This document shows, piece after piece, positions 1-7,743 of a stretch of DNA of 29,061 nt (positions are counted from its first letter, which is position 1; every line of letters begins with the position of its first letter). Location: positions 1 through 29,061 of the forward strand of contig CAYMJA010000008.1 of the NCBI GenBank assembly GCA_964391095.1. The letters run 5' to 3'. Source of the DNA: CAYMJA01 sp964391095. GTDB lineage: Bacteria > Patescibacteriota > Minisyncoccia > Minisyncoccales > GWA2-38-27. The position numbers and the translations under genes are program-made. Under the pieces are notes generated by a model. The model did not search any database and was not told where the DNA came from. It saw only the letters and a program-made list of their open reading frames with translations.

Positions 1-1
1 G

Positions 2-72
2 CTGCGGGACTAGGACTCGAACCTAGATTAACGGAGCCAGAATCCGTCGTCCTACCGTTAGACGATCCCGCA
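2..72 (-). tRNA. tRNA-Gln (anticodon CTG)
   Basis: On the minus strand the sequence folds as a cloverleaf. The acceptor arms TGCGGGA and TCCCGCA pair, the T arm is CTAGG/TTCGAGT/CCTAG, and the anticodon stem is ACGGA/TCCGT with loop TTCTGGC, giving anticodon CTG. The discriminator base is G. The window ends one base after it, so an encoded CCA cannot be judged. It lies 14 bases downstream of ftsX and may be co-transcribed with it. Confidence 0.93.
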
Positions 73-86
73 TCAAAAAGCTTTTT

Positions 87-995
87 TTAAACTTTCAGAT
101 ATTTTCTTACGGCAATCAGACTGGAAATTACTCCTAAGCCTATTCCAGCAGTAAGTTGAATTAAGACCAGTATCCAAAAATTACTGATAAATAAAGCGAA
201 AGTGCTTATCTGAGGAGCAATTACGCTAATCTTTGAATCAAAACCATAACAAAGAGCAAAGGTTATTAAAAGGGTAAATAGGGTCGCAAAAAACCCAGCA
301 ATAATTCCCTGAATCAAAAATGGACCTCGAATAAACCAATTTGAAGCTCCCACTAATCTCATAGTTGAAATTTCCTCGCTTGAATTGTAAATTGCAATTC
401 TAATGGTATTAAAGGCAATGAGAATAGCAATCATTCCTAAAACTATACCAGAGAAAATTCCGGCCTTATTGACCCCAGAGGTGATTAAAAAAACTTTATC
501 AATGATTGGTTTTCTTTGATAATAATCAACTTTTTCAATTAAATTATTAAAAGAACTATCTGCTAAAAAATTTGTGACCTGTTCATATTGAGAGGCCTGC
601 CAGGCTCTAATGTTTAAAGAAGCCAAAAAGGGATTCTTGCCAACCTCGGTTAAAGATTCCATTAAAACCGGTTCGTTTTTATGTTGTTCAATAAATTTTT
701 CAAGGGCTTGCTCTTTTGAAACATATTCAACATCTTTCACTTCAGGGATTCCCTTAAGCTCTGATTTTACCGCTAAAATATCTTCTGATAAAATATCTTC
801 CTTAAAATAAACCGACATATCAACTTTCTCTTGAATATTAGAAATTAAAATCCCGGAAACCAAATTAAAGAGAAAAAGCGTTGTAATGAAAAAAATAACC
901 GTTGCCATAATAAAAACAGTCGCCACAGTTAAACCAGGGTTTCTATAAAAACCTGTCCAGCCTGCTCGAATTATTCTTTTAAGTGAAGTAAACAT
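87..995 (-). CDS. ftsX: FtsX, membrane subunit of the FtsEX division complex
   Basis: This 302-residue protein is an integral membrane partner of FtsE. The complex couples ATP use in the cytoplasm to activation of peptidoglycan hydrolases during division. One hydrophobic segment lies near residues 21-48. An extracellular domain of about 120 residues follows (ECD-like, with 'VKDVEYVSKEQALEKF', typical of FtsX). Three more hydrophobic segments lie in the C-terminal third, around residues 180-290, with the cytoplasmic 'SSEEISTMRLVGAS' motif of the FtsX/MacB fold. The gene starts with ATG two bases after the ftsE stop, so the pair is translated together. Its length is normal for Gram-positive-like FtsX. 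Confidence 0.95.
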   Translation of the reverse strand: MFTSLKRIIRAGWTGFYRNPGLTVATVFIMATVIFFITTLFLFNLVSGILISNIQEKVDMSVYFKEDILSEDILAVKSELKGIPEVKDVEYVSKEQALEKFIEQHKNEPVLMESLTEVGKNPFLASLNIRAWQASQYEQVTNFLADSSFNNLIEKVDYYQRKPIIDKVFLITSGVNKAGIFSGIVLGMIAILIAFNTIRIAIYNSSEEISTMRLVGASNWFIRGPFLIQGIIAGFFATLFTLLITFALCYGFDSKISVIAPQISTFALFISNFWILVLIQLTAGIGLGVISSLIAVRKYLKV

Positions 996-997
996 AG

Positions 998-1693
998 TTA
1001 AAGTATAAAACGGCCTCTTTCTTCGTCTCTAATTACTTTTCCATTATCTAAAGTAATTACTCTTTTTCCTAATCTGTTGATTAGTTCTTTATCATGGGTA
1101 GCTAAAATAACAGTAGTTCCAAGTTCATAAATTTTTATTAAAAGCTGAATAACATTCAAGGAGTGGTAAGGGTCAAGATTACCGGTCGGTTCGTCGGCTA
1201 AAATAACTTCTGGTCGATGAATAAGGGCTCTAGCAATCGTTGCCCTCTGCCGTTCTCCCCCGGAAAGCTCCTCAGGAAAATTATAAGCCCTGTCTCTTAA
1301 TCCCACAAGTTCTAAAACTTGAGGCACGTCTCGGCTAATTTCATCATCAGTCGCCCCCATTACTTCCATTACATAAGCAAGGTTTTCGTAAGTTGTTTTT
1401 GAGGGAAGCAATTTATAGTCCTGAAAGACCGTTCCAATTCTTCGCCTTAATATTGAAAGTTGAGATTTTTTTATTTCCTGAATATCCTGGTCTTCAAAAA
1501 AAATCTCTCCTTTTGTTGGCTCCTCCTCAGCCAAAATCAATTTAAATAAGGTTGTTTTACCTGCTCCTGATTTTCCAACAATAGAAACAAATTCTTTCTT
1601 ATTTATCTCAAAAGAAACATTATCTAAAGCAACTATGGGGCTGCCATCTGCATGGGAAGGATAAATTTTGCTAATCTTATGTAAAGACAACAT
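998..1693 (-). CDS. ftsE: FtsE, ATPase of the FtsEX complex
   Basis: This is an ABC-type ATPase of 231 residues. It carries a Walker A (GKSGAGKTT, about residue 40), a Q-loop (VFQDYKLLP), the ABC signature (LSGGERQR, about 143), a Walker B (VILADEPTGNLD) and the H-loop (ATHD). It powers FtsX at the division site. I chose ATG at 1693; one TTG codon further upstream is also open. No strong ribosome binding site is visible. The order prfB-ftsE-ftsX matches the arrangement in many Firmicutes. The 64 bases before it hold an imperfect AAT/GAT trinucleotide run. Confidence 0.95.
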   Translation of the reverse strand: MLSLHKISKIYPSHADGSPIVALDNVSFEINKKEFVSIVGKSGAGKTTLFKLILAEEEPTKGEIFFEDQDIQEIKKSQLSILRRRIGTVFQDYKLLPSKTTYENLAYVMEVMGATDDEISRDVPQVLELVGLRDRAYNFPEELSGGERQRATIARALIHRPEVILADEPTGNLDPYHSLNVIQLLIKIYELGTTVILATHDKELINRLGKRVITLDNGKVIRDEERGRFIL

Positions 1694-1757
1694 CAAATTG
1701 GCTATTAATTATGACTATTGACGTGAACTGTCATCATTATTGTCATCGTTATTATTG

Positions 1758-2835
1758 CTATTCTTTAATTTCGGCTTCTATAAACTGGTCTAAATTTCCA
1801 TCCAAGACCTCTTCGACATTCGAGGTCTCAATATTGGTTCTAAGGTCTTTAACTAATTTATAGGGATGTAAAACATAAGACCTAATTTGGTTTCCCCAAC
1901 TGACGGAAATTGTAGCTCCTTTGATTTTTTTTAATTCCTTCCGATGTTCTGCTTTTTTTAATTGATAAAGTTTAGCGTATAAAACTTTCATTGCCTGTTC
2001 TTTATTCAATCCTTGAAGCCGTTCAGCTTGGGAGCTTACCGCAATACCAGTAGGTAGGTGGGTAATTCTAACAGCTGACTCTCGCCGGTTAACATATTGA
2101 CCACCAGGTCCTGAAGCCCGAAAGGTTTCTATTTTTAAATCTACAGGCTTAATTTTAATCTCTTCCTCTTCTTTCTTCCCAATTTCAGGTAAAACCTCAA
2201 CCAAAATAAAAGAAGTATGGCGAAGTTTTTTAACAGAAAAGGGAGACTGCCGAACTAATCTATGAACACCTGATTCTTTTTTAAGAAAACCATAGGCATA
2301 AGGTCCTTTAATTTCCAGAGTAGCTGATTTGGTTCCAATTCTTCCTTCGGGTCCTACCCCTTCACCGAAAGATTGATGTAAACTTTTTACCCGAAAACCT
2401 TTTCTGATAGAATACCTCTCAAACATTCTCAAGACCATTGTTGCCCAATCTTGAGCGTCAATTCCTCCGGCTCCGCTAAATATTTGTAAAATAGCATTAT
2501 TTTTGTCATATTTTCCAGAAAGGAAAATCTGAAGCTCTTTTTGTTTCAACTTTCTTTCAAACTCTTTAATTTTTTTTAAATGGGGGGTGGGTGGGTTGGA
2601 GCCTAACTCTTCTAATTCTCTTTTTAGTTCCTCAAACTCAATTATTTCTGTTTGAAGCCGGCTCAGTTCCTGATTTATTTTGACTGCTCTTTCTTTGTCT
2701 TTCCAAAAATTGGGTCTTTGAGTTTCTTTCTCTAATTCTTCAATTCTTTTTTTCTTTTTCTTTACGTCAAAGACAGTCCATCAAATGATGGAGTTTTTCC
2801 TGTAATTCTTTTAATTGTGGAACTGTATTAGTCAT
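1758..2835 (-). CDS. prfB: Peptide chain release factor 2, with programmed +1 frameshift
   Basis: RF2 releases the peptide at UGA and UAA. Translation starts at ATG 2835 (upstream AAAGGAA) and runs 22 codons to an in-frame TGA at 2769-2767 in the classical slippery context CTT-TGA-C (2772-2766). A +1 shift there joins the frame that runs uninterrupted to 1758, giving about 358 residues, the normal RF2 size. The main frame has the anticodon-mimic SPF motif (RQSPFSVKKL) and the catalytic GGQ (SGPGGQYVN). The usual Shine-Dalgarno-like stimulator upstream of the shift is weak here (GATGGA). The shift lets RF2 level control its own synthesis. An open frame starting at TTG 2549 covers only the C-terminal part. 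Confidence 0.95.
2766..2772 (-). promoter_or_regulatory. prfB +1 programmed frameshift site
   Basis: The heptamer CTTTGAC sits at codon 22-23 of prfB. The zero frame stops at TGA. The +1 frame continues as DVKKKKKRIEELEKE, matching the start of the RF2 coiled-coil domain. This is the textbook autoregulatory site. Confidence 0.93.
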
Positions 2836-2886
2836 ATCTTTATTTCCTTTATAAGGGGTAAGGGAAAGCCAGAGGTCGGATTTGGA

Positions 2887-2916
2887 CCCCGCACCAGAGC
2901 AAAGCTCGGTGCGGGG
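2887..2916. repeat. GC-rich palindromic element, intergenic copy
   Basis: This hairpin has arms CCCCGCACC (2887-2895) and GGTGCGGGG (2908-2916). The inner stem is GAGC-AAA-GCTC. A further outer pair, AGGTCG/CGACCT, lies at 2873-2878 and 2925-2930. It sits in the 112-base gap between tRNA-Thr and prfB. It is far more GC-rich than its surroundings and resembles the elements at 14661-14689 and 22788-22819. It has no T-run, so it is a poor terminator. Confidence 0.7.
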
Positions 2917-2947
2917 CAGGCCGACGACCTACTCGTCTAAATTGCTA

Positions 2948-3019
2948 AGCCGGAGGTGAGAATCAAACTCACGACTTGCTATTTACGAAATAGCTACTCT
3001 ATCACTGAGTTACTCCGGC
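2948..3019 (-). tRNA. tRNA-Thr (anticodon CGT)
   Basis: The minus strand gives acceptor arms GCCGGAG/CTCCGGC, D arm ACTC/GAGT, anticodon stem GCTAT/ATAGC with loop TTCGTAA (anticodon CGT), and T arm GTGAG/CTCAC. The discriminator is T and is followed by TAG, so CCA is not encoded. The gene lies 10 bases downstream of tRNA-Gly. Confidence 0.94.
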
Positions 3020-3029
3020 CTAAAATCGA

Positions 3030-3100
3030 AGCGAGAGAGGGGAATCGAACCCCCGTCTCAACCTTGGGAAGGTTATATAATACCATTATACTACTCTCGC
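3030..3100 (-). tRNA. tRNA-Gly (anticodon CCC)
   Basis: The acceptor arms GCGAGAG/CTCTCGC pair. The anticodon loop TTCCCAA gives CCC, and the T arm is GGGGG/TTCGATT/CCCCT. The discriminator T is followed by TCG, so CCA is not encoded. The 5' end lies one base after the stop codon of the FtsB-like gene, so the tRNA must be cut from a longer transcript by RNase P. Confidence 0.94.
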
Positions 3101-3101
3101 A

Positions 3102-3503
3102 TTATTTATTCCTTATCCATTCCCAGATTTTTTTAAGATTCCAAAAACTTTTTTCTTCTTTTTCCTCTTTTTCTCCTTCACTCTCCTTTTCCTGGGTAAC
3201 AACTACTACCTCCTCCCCGGATTTTCTTAAACCAAGCTGGTTTCGAGCTACCTCTTCTAAATACTCTTTACTTGTGGCTTGAGAAATTTTTTCTTTCATT
3301 TCTTTTCTCTGTTCTTCTAAGGTTTTAATTTCCTCCTTAAGGATTTTAATTTGGGAAAGAGATTCTACTCTCCGACGATTTATTCTCAGATTAGTATTTA
3401 TTAAAAACCCAATTATCACTAATAATAATATTCCAAGTGATACTGATAAGAGTATGTTCTGGCGGGAAAGAACTTTTTTGTTTTTTCTAAACTTTACTAC
3501 CAT
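3102..3503 (-). CDS. FtsB/DivIC-like septum formation protein
   Basis: This is a small bitopic membrane protein of 133 residues. It has a basic N-terminus, one transmembrane segment at about residues 17-37, a charged coiled coil at about 45-75, and the DivIC/FtsB C-terminal signature 'EYLEEVARNQLGLRKSGEEVVVV'. A lysine/glutamate-rich tail follows. FtsB/DivIC bridges FtsL and FtsQ/DivIB at the septum. I preferred ATG 3503; a TTG four codons upstream is also open, and neither has a clear ribosome binding site. It lies between a small membrane gene and tRNA-Gly in one apparent transcription unit. Confidence 0.85.
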   Translation of the reverse strand: MVVKFRKNKKVLSRQNILLSVSLGILLLVIIGFLINTNLRINRRRVESLSQIKILKEEIKTLEEQRKEMKEKISQATSKEYLEEVARNQLGLRKSGEEVVVVTQEKESEGEKEEKEEKSFWNLKKIWEWIRNK

Positions 3504-3532
3504 AAAAAGTATCAAGAAGGAGCTTAGCTTCT

Positions 3533-3637
3533 TTAACGAAATAAAGGAGCCAAGGTGAAGGCAAACATACTTAAGACCACCAAAGATATTAAAACAATCC
3601 AGATTATTTTAAAAATTGTTTGTGGTTTAAGCTTCAT
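3533..3637 (-). CDS. Small single-pass membrane protein, 34 residues
   Basis: An ATG frame of 34 codons ends with TAA at 3533. The peptide has a basic N-terminus (MKLKPQTIFK), then one hydrophobic helix (IIWIVLISLVVLSMFAF) and a short tail, TLAPLFR. It sits about 30 bases downstream of a strong promoter (3668-3696) and 29 bases before the FtsB-like gene, so it would be the first gene of that transcript. I do not recognise the family. Its length, single helix and position suggest a real membrane microprotein, perhaps a divisome or Sec accessory, but the function is unknown. Confidence 0.55.
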   Translation of the reverse strand: MKLKPQTIFKIIWIVLISLVVLSMFAFTLAPLFR

Positions 3638-3667
3638 CTTATTTAATACTATTTTAATACTATTTAG

Positions 3668-3696
3668 ATTCTACCAACTTTCTTTGATATTTTCAA
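3668..3696 (-). promoter_or_regulatory. Sigma-70-type promoter for the small membrane gene, FtsB-like gene and tRNAs
   Basis: On the minus strand TTGAAA (3691-3696) and TAGAAT (3668-3673) are separated by exactly 17 bases. The promoter overlaps the lepA stop codon. Confidence 0.7.
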
Positions 3697-5555
3697 CCCC
3701 GAAATACTTCTAAAAATACCTTGGGAGGAATTTTAACCTCTCCTCTTGCCTTTAATGCTCTTTTACCCTTTTTCTGTTTTTCTAAAAGTTTTCTTTTGCG
3801 AGTATAATCACCTCCATACAGAGGAGCGATAACATCTTTTCTTTTGGCTTTAATTGTTTCTCTAGCAATAATTTTTCCGTTAACTGCAGCCTGTAAGGCA
3901 ACTGAAAATTGTTGAGAGGGTAAAGTCTCTTTCAATTTTCTAATTAAAGATTTTCCTTTTTGATAAACTCTTTCTCGGGAAACAATTCTTGAAAATGCTT
4001 CCTCTTTCTTTCCAGCAATTAAAATCTCCATTTTTACTAAATCTCCTGGCCTAAAACCTAAAATTTTATAATTCATTGAAGCATAACCCTGGGTTGCGCT
4101 TTTAATTTTATCGTAAAGATTAACAATAATCTCTCTCAGGGAAAGTTCATAAATTAAAATTACCTTTTCAGGACCGAAATATTGAGTTTTAACATAATGC
4201 CCTTGAAGGCTTTCTAAAACCTCTAAAACCCTTCCCATATATTTAGTTGGAGTTATTATTTCCAGAGACACCCAGGGCTCTTCAACTCTTTTAATCTCTA
4301 AAACATCCGGCCAATCGCTGGCTGAATAAATAAGAACCTCTCGCTCCGCTCGAGAACCTTGATTCGCTAAGGTATGATTATATATTCTTGAATTAAATCT
4401 CTCTCTGTTTTTTTGGTCAATAACTTTAAAAACAACCGAAGGGGCAGAAATTACTAAATCTAAACCAAACTCCCGATGGATTCTCTCAGAAGTAATTTCA
4501 GTATGCAAAGTTCCTAAAAATCCGCAGCGAAACCCTCGACCTAAACATTCCTTTGTTTCTGGCTCAAAGACCAAAGAAGGGTCGTTTAATCTTAATTTAG
4601 ATAAGCTATCTTTTAATAAATCAAAATCATCAGGGTTTTCGGGAAATAAGCTGGCAAAAACCATGGGTTTTGCCTCTTTATAGCCAGGCAGAGGATGGAT
4701 ATCTATTTTTTCTACTTTTTGATTTACAATCGTATCTCCCACTCGGATTTCTCCTGGCTCTTTAATACCAGTAGCAATATAACCAATCTCGCCCGCCGAA
4801 AGTTTATTCCAAGGAGAAAATTCTGGCTTGAAAACACCAAGTTCTTTTATTTCTCCCCTGGCTTGAGTAGCCAGAAGTTTTATTTTTGTTTCAGTTTCGA
4901 TTTCTCCATCGACAATTCGAACATAAGCGATTACTCCTTTGTAAGAATCATACTTTGAATCAAAAATTAAAGCTCGAAAAGGTTTCTCTAAATTTTCTCT
5001 TGGCGGAGCAGGAATATTTTTAATCACCGCCCCTAAAACCTGCTCAACATTAGTGCCAAATTTAGCAGAAATTTTGAGCACTTTATTTTTATTAATTTTT
5101 AGCAAATCACCGATTTCTTCAACGGTTTCATCTATTCTTGCTTGAGGCAAATCAATTTTATTTACCACTGGAATGATAATTAAATTTTGCTGTTGGGCTA
5201 AATCTAAATTAGCTACAGTTTGAGCCTGAATGCCTTTACTGGCATCAACCAACAGAACAGCTCCTTCCACTGCCGCTAAGGACCTAGAAACTTCATAAGA
5301 AAAATCTACATGCCCGGGAGTATCGATTAAATTTAAAATATATCTACAATCAGCAAATTTAGACTCCATCCGAACCGGCTGGAGCTTGATGGTTATTCCC
5401 CTTTCCTGTTCTAAATCCATTGTATCTAAAAATTGAGCCCGCATTTTTTCTGGAGAAATGGTTTTTGTTAATTCCAAAAAACGGTCAGCTAAAGTCGACT
5501 TCCCATGATCTACATGTGAAATTATGACAAAATTTCTAATTTGTTCCGCTCTCAT
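3693..5555 (-). CDS. lepA: Elongation factor 4 (LepA), with in-frame palindromic insert
   Basis: EF4 is a ribosome-associated GTPase that acts on stalled or mispositioned ribosomes. The 620-residue protein has the G1 loop SHVDHGKST (about 14-22), DTPGHVDF, the NKIDLP G4 motif, domain II, the EF-G-like domains and the LepA C-terminal domain ending in a basic segment. The start ATG is 5 bases after the murJ stop, so the two are an operon. The stop is TGA. Residues about 389-408 ('SRIYNHTLANQGSRAEREVL') have no counterpart in typical LepA between the strand ending VVFKV and the 'SASDWPD' segment. They are encoded by a repeat also found at 10557-10619. Confidence 0.96.
   Translation of the reverse strand: MRAEQIRNFVIISHVDHGKSTLADRFLELTKTISPEKMRAQFLDTMDLEQERGITIKLQPVRMESKFADCRYILNLIDTPGHVDFSYEVSRSLAAVEGAVLLVDASKGIQAQTVANLDLAQQQNLIIIPVVNKIDLPQARIDETVEEIGDLLKINKNKVLKISAKFGTNVEQVLGAVIKNIPAPPRENLEKPFRALIFDSKYDSYKGVIAYVRIVDGEIETETKIKLLATQARGEIKELGVFKPEFSPWNKLSAGEIGYIATGIKEPGEIRVGDTIVNQKVEKIDIHPLPGYKEAKPMVFASLFPENPDDFDLLKDSLSKLRLNDPSLVFEPETKECLGRGFRCGFLGTLHTEITSERIHREFGLDLVISAPSVVFKVIDQKNRERFNSRIYNHTLANQGSRAEREVLIYSASDWPDVLEIKRVEEPWVSLEIITPTKYMGRVLEVLESLQGHYVKTQYFGPEKVILIYELSLREIIVNLYDKIKSATQGYASMNYKILGFRPGDLVKMEILIAGKKEEAFSRIVSRERVYQKGKSLIRKLKETLPSQQFSVALQAAVNGKIIARETIKAKRKDVIAPLYGGDYTRKRKLLEKQKKGKRALKARGEVKIPPKVFLEVFRG
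4332..4389. repeat. 58-base palindromic repeat inserted in frame in lepA
   Basis: Read on the minus strand, this segment aligns end to end with 10557-10619 on the plus strand. Both begin AAGAATATAT and end AGGTTCTT, and they share 20 identical bases around CCTTAGCGAATCAAGG. That core is itself a hairpin (CCTT/AAGG), followed by a second hairpin, CTCG/CGAG around GCGGAG. Inside lepA it stays open in the reading frame. Confidence 0.75.
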
Positions 5556-5560
5556 TTCTG

Positions 5561-7222
5561 TTAGCGGTTAAACTGTTTAAAAAATGAGGATTTTATGATT
5601 TTAATCTCTGGCGATTTGAAAAGCAGAGTAATAAGAAAATAAACAAATATACCAGTTAAGCCGGCTAAAACCGCCTGCCAAAAAACTCCGGAAAAAGTTT
5701 GCATACTAACAAACCCACCTGCAATCTGACGGACAAAATAGACAGCAATCATCATAAAAATACTGGCTGTTAAAATTTTGCTCAGGGACTGAAGAATTTC
5801 TTTTATTCTAAAGCCCCCTATTTTTCTATATAGAAATATCAAAAGCAAAAATGTTTGTAATATAGCAGCCAAAGAAAGAGCCAAAGGAAGACCTATTACT
5901 CGGATATCTTTAATTCCTTGAAGTTTAAGGAAGTTCTCTAAAACATTTTGAAAGATATTTGAAAAAGATAAAAAATAGGTAAATAAAAAACAAAGTATTA
6001 TATTTACCGCCATAGAAACTACTCCGATCGCCACTGGCGTCTTGGTGTTCTGGAGGGCAAAAAAAGCTCTACTTAAAAGCGGACTTAAACCTCCGGCAAG
6101 AATCCCTAAACAAAAAATGCCCAAACTGGCAGCGGTGAGACGGGTTTCTAACCAACCGAATTGACCAGTTCCCAAAATTAACCTGACCAGCTGAGCCCTT
6201 AAAAGAAACATTAAAAGAGAAACAGGGATTATAAAAAACAGAATCTGTCGAAATGACGAAGAAAAATTTTCCAAAAATTCTCTTTTCTGACCATTTGCCC
6301 AAAATCTTGAAAAAACAGGAAAAGAAGATACAGCAAAGGATACACCAATAAGACCGATTGGAAAATAGTAAAGATTGTTAGAGAAATTAAAAATAGCAAT
6401 ACTTCCAGCAGTTAAAGTAGAGGCGATAGCAGTAACAACAATCAAATTTATCTGATAGGCAGCAGTGCCAATTGTTCTTGGAATCATTAATCTAAAAATT
6501 TTCTTTATACCCGGAAACCTGAAATTAAAAATGGCTCTATACCTAAAGCCAGCATTTAAGGCGGCAGGAACTTGAATCAATAAATGCAAAAACGCTCCTA
6601 AAATTACTCCGTAAGCCAAACCAAAAATTCCAAAAATAGGAACTAAAAACAAAATTCCAAAAATAATTCCCAGATTATATAAAATTGGGGCTAAAGAATA
6701 AACCAAAAATCTATTAAAGTAATGTAAAATTCCCGAAAAAATACTGGATAAGCCAAAGAAAATCGGGCTTAAAAACATTATCCTTGTTAAGGCTATAGTA
6801 AAAGCTGTATTCTCTGGTGAAAAGCCGGGAACAACAAATTTAATAATTAAAGGAGTAAAGATAGCCAAAATGCCACAGATTAAAATAAGTAAAATAAAAA
6901 AAGAATTTAAAACATTGTTAACGAATTCTAAGGCCTGCTGAGACCATTCATTGCTTTCTTTACTTCCTTTGTGTTGAAAATATTCAGAAAAAACAGGCAA
7001 AAAAGCAGCCGTAATCCCTCCGACAATCAAAATACCATAGACAAAATCCGGAATTCTGAAAGCTGCAAAATAAATATCCAACTTCTCCCCTGCTCCAAAC
7101 TGACCAGCTAAAAGCCGATCTCTTACTAATCCCAAAATTCGGCTAATTAAAGCCGAAACAGCCAACAGAAAAGCTGCGAAAGTAACTGTTTTGCTTCTTG
7201 AATTAAAAATATGATTAAACAT
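5561..7222 (-). CDS. murJ: MurJ, lipid II flippase
   Basis: MurJ moves lipid II across the cytoplasmic membrane for peptidoglycan synthesis. The protein has 553 residues and is hydrophobic throughout, as expected for a 14-helix MOP-superfamily transporter. It has the family N-terminus 'SALISRILGLVRDRLLAGQFGAG'. ATG 7222 is chosen because AAGGAG sits 7 bases upstream, the clearest ribosome binding site in the window. The frame stays open a further 45 codons but would run into the RNase P RNA region, so that extension is rejected. A promoter lies just upstream (7236-7264). lepA follows after 5 bases. Confidence 0.95.
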   Translation of the reverse strand: MFNHIFNSRSKTVTFAAFLLAVSALISRILGLVRDRLLAGQFGAGEKLDIYFAAFRIPDFVYGILIVGGITAAFLPVFSEYFQHKGSKESNEWSQQALEFVNNVLNSFFILLILICGILAIFTPLIIKFVVPGFSPENTAFTIALTRIMFLSPIFFGLSSIFSGILHYFNRFLVYSLAPILYNLGIIFGILFLVPIFGIFGLAYGVILGAFLHLLIQVPAALNAGFRYRAIFNFRFPGIKKIFRLMIPRTIGTAAYQINLIVVTAIASTLTAGSIAIFNFSNNLYYFPIGLIGVSFAVSSFPVFSRFWANGQKREFLENFSSSFRQILFFIIPVSLLMFLLRAQLVRLILGTGQFGWLETRLTAASLGIFCLGILAGGLSPLLSRAFFALQNTKTPVAIGVVSMAVNIILCFLFTYFLSFSNIFQNVLENFLKLQGIKDIRVIGLPLALSLAAILQTFLLLIFLYRKIGGFRIKEILQSLSKILTASIFMMIAVYFVRQIAGGFVSMQTFSGVFWQAVLAGLTGIFVYFLITLLFKSPEIKIIKSSFFKQFNR

Positions 7223-7235
7223 TGAATTACTCCTT

Positions 7236-7264
7236 ATTCTAATATTTTTACCGTTGTTTTTCAA
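7236..7264 (-). promoter_or_regulatory. murJ-lepA promoter
   Basis: Minus-strand TTGAAA (7259-7264) and TAGAAT (7236-7241) have a 17-base spacer. The -10 lies only 13 bases before the murJ ATG, so the 5' leader is very short. The promoter is divergent from the rnpB promoter 27 bases away. Confidence 0.6.
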
Positions 7265-7290
7265 CTCAAGCGTTACCGAAAGGTGAAGGG

Positions 7291-7319
7291 TTGACAAGAA
7301 TTTTTTAAATTGGTAGAAT
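7291..7319 (+). promoter_or_regulatory. rnpB promoter
   Basis: A perfect TTGACA (7291-7296) and TAGAAT (7314-7319) have a 17-base spacer. Transcription would begin near 7326, exactly at the start of the P1 helix. Confidence 0.8.
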
Positions 7320-7325
7320 ATAGGT

Positions 7326-7668
7326 GTCCTAGTAAGATGAGTGATTGCTTCCTGCATTTAGTATGCGGGAGGAGGAAAGTCCGAACACCCGCCCTATCAG
7401 GCAGCAAGGTAGCGGGTAACGCCCGCACGCGGTGACGCGAGAGTTGCGAGCAGAGACGTTCCGAGCCGAAAGGCGAGGAACGCCGAGTATTCAATAGATT
7501 GAGTGCTCGGCGAGTTCAGCAGAAATGCTGAGGTGCAACGGCTAAACACTTACCTGGGTGCAAGAACAAAGCAAAAGTTTGGGAATACGTCTTGAACTTT
7601 TGTAAAAAGTAGTTCGCTTAGATAGATAATCACTCAAGACAAAATTCGGCTTACAGTCTTACTAGGAC
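7326..7668 (+). ncRNA. rnpB: RNase P RNA, type A-like
   Basis: This is the catalytic RNA that trims tRNA 5' ends. P1 is formed by GTCCTAGTAAGA (7326-7337) with TCTTACTAGGAC (7657-7668). The universal P4 strands are present as GAGGAAAGTCCGAACAC (near 7370) and ACAAAATTCGGCTTACAG (near 7638). P8 (GCGGGTAACGCCCGC), P9 (CGCGGTGACGCG), P12, a P13/P14-like hairpin and a P16/17-like hairpin (CAAAAGTT/AACTTTTG) can be drawn. The 3' side of L15, where many bacteria have GGU, reads TAAAAAG instead. Confidence 0.95.
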
Positions 7669-7671
7669 ATT

Positions 7672-7699
7672 AAAAACCCCGGTTAAAACCGGGATTTTT
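7672..7699. terminator. Bidirectional intrinsic terminator between rnpB and rnhA
   Basis: The stem CCCGGTT/AACCGGG with a 2-base loop (7678-7693) is flanked by AAAAA on the left and TTTTT on the right. It can therefore end rnpB (plus) and the pgk-recJ-rnhA transcript (minus). Confidence 0.85.
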
Positions 7700-7743
7700 A
7701 ATTGGTAATGTTGAAACGCCCGAGAACGGTTCTTAGATGACTG

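Noticed and set aside
7223..7494. Open frames on the minus strand running from murJ into the rnpB region
   Set aside because: murJ has a clear AAGGAG and ATG at 7222, and the sequence beyond is RNase P RNA on the other strand.
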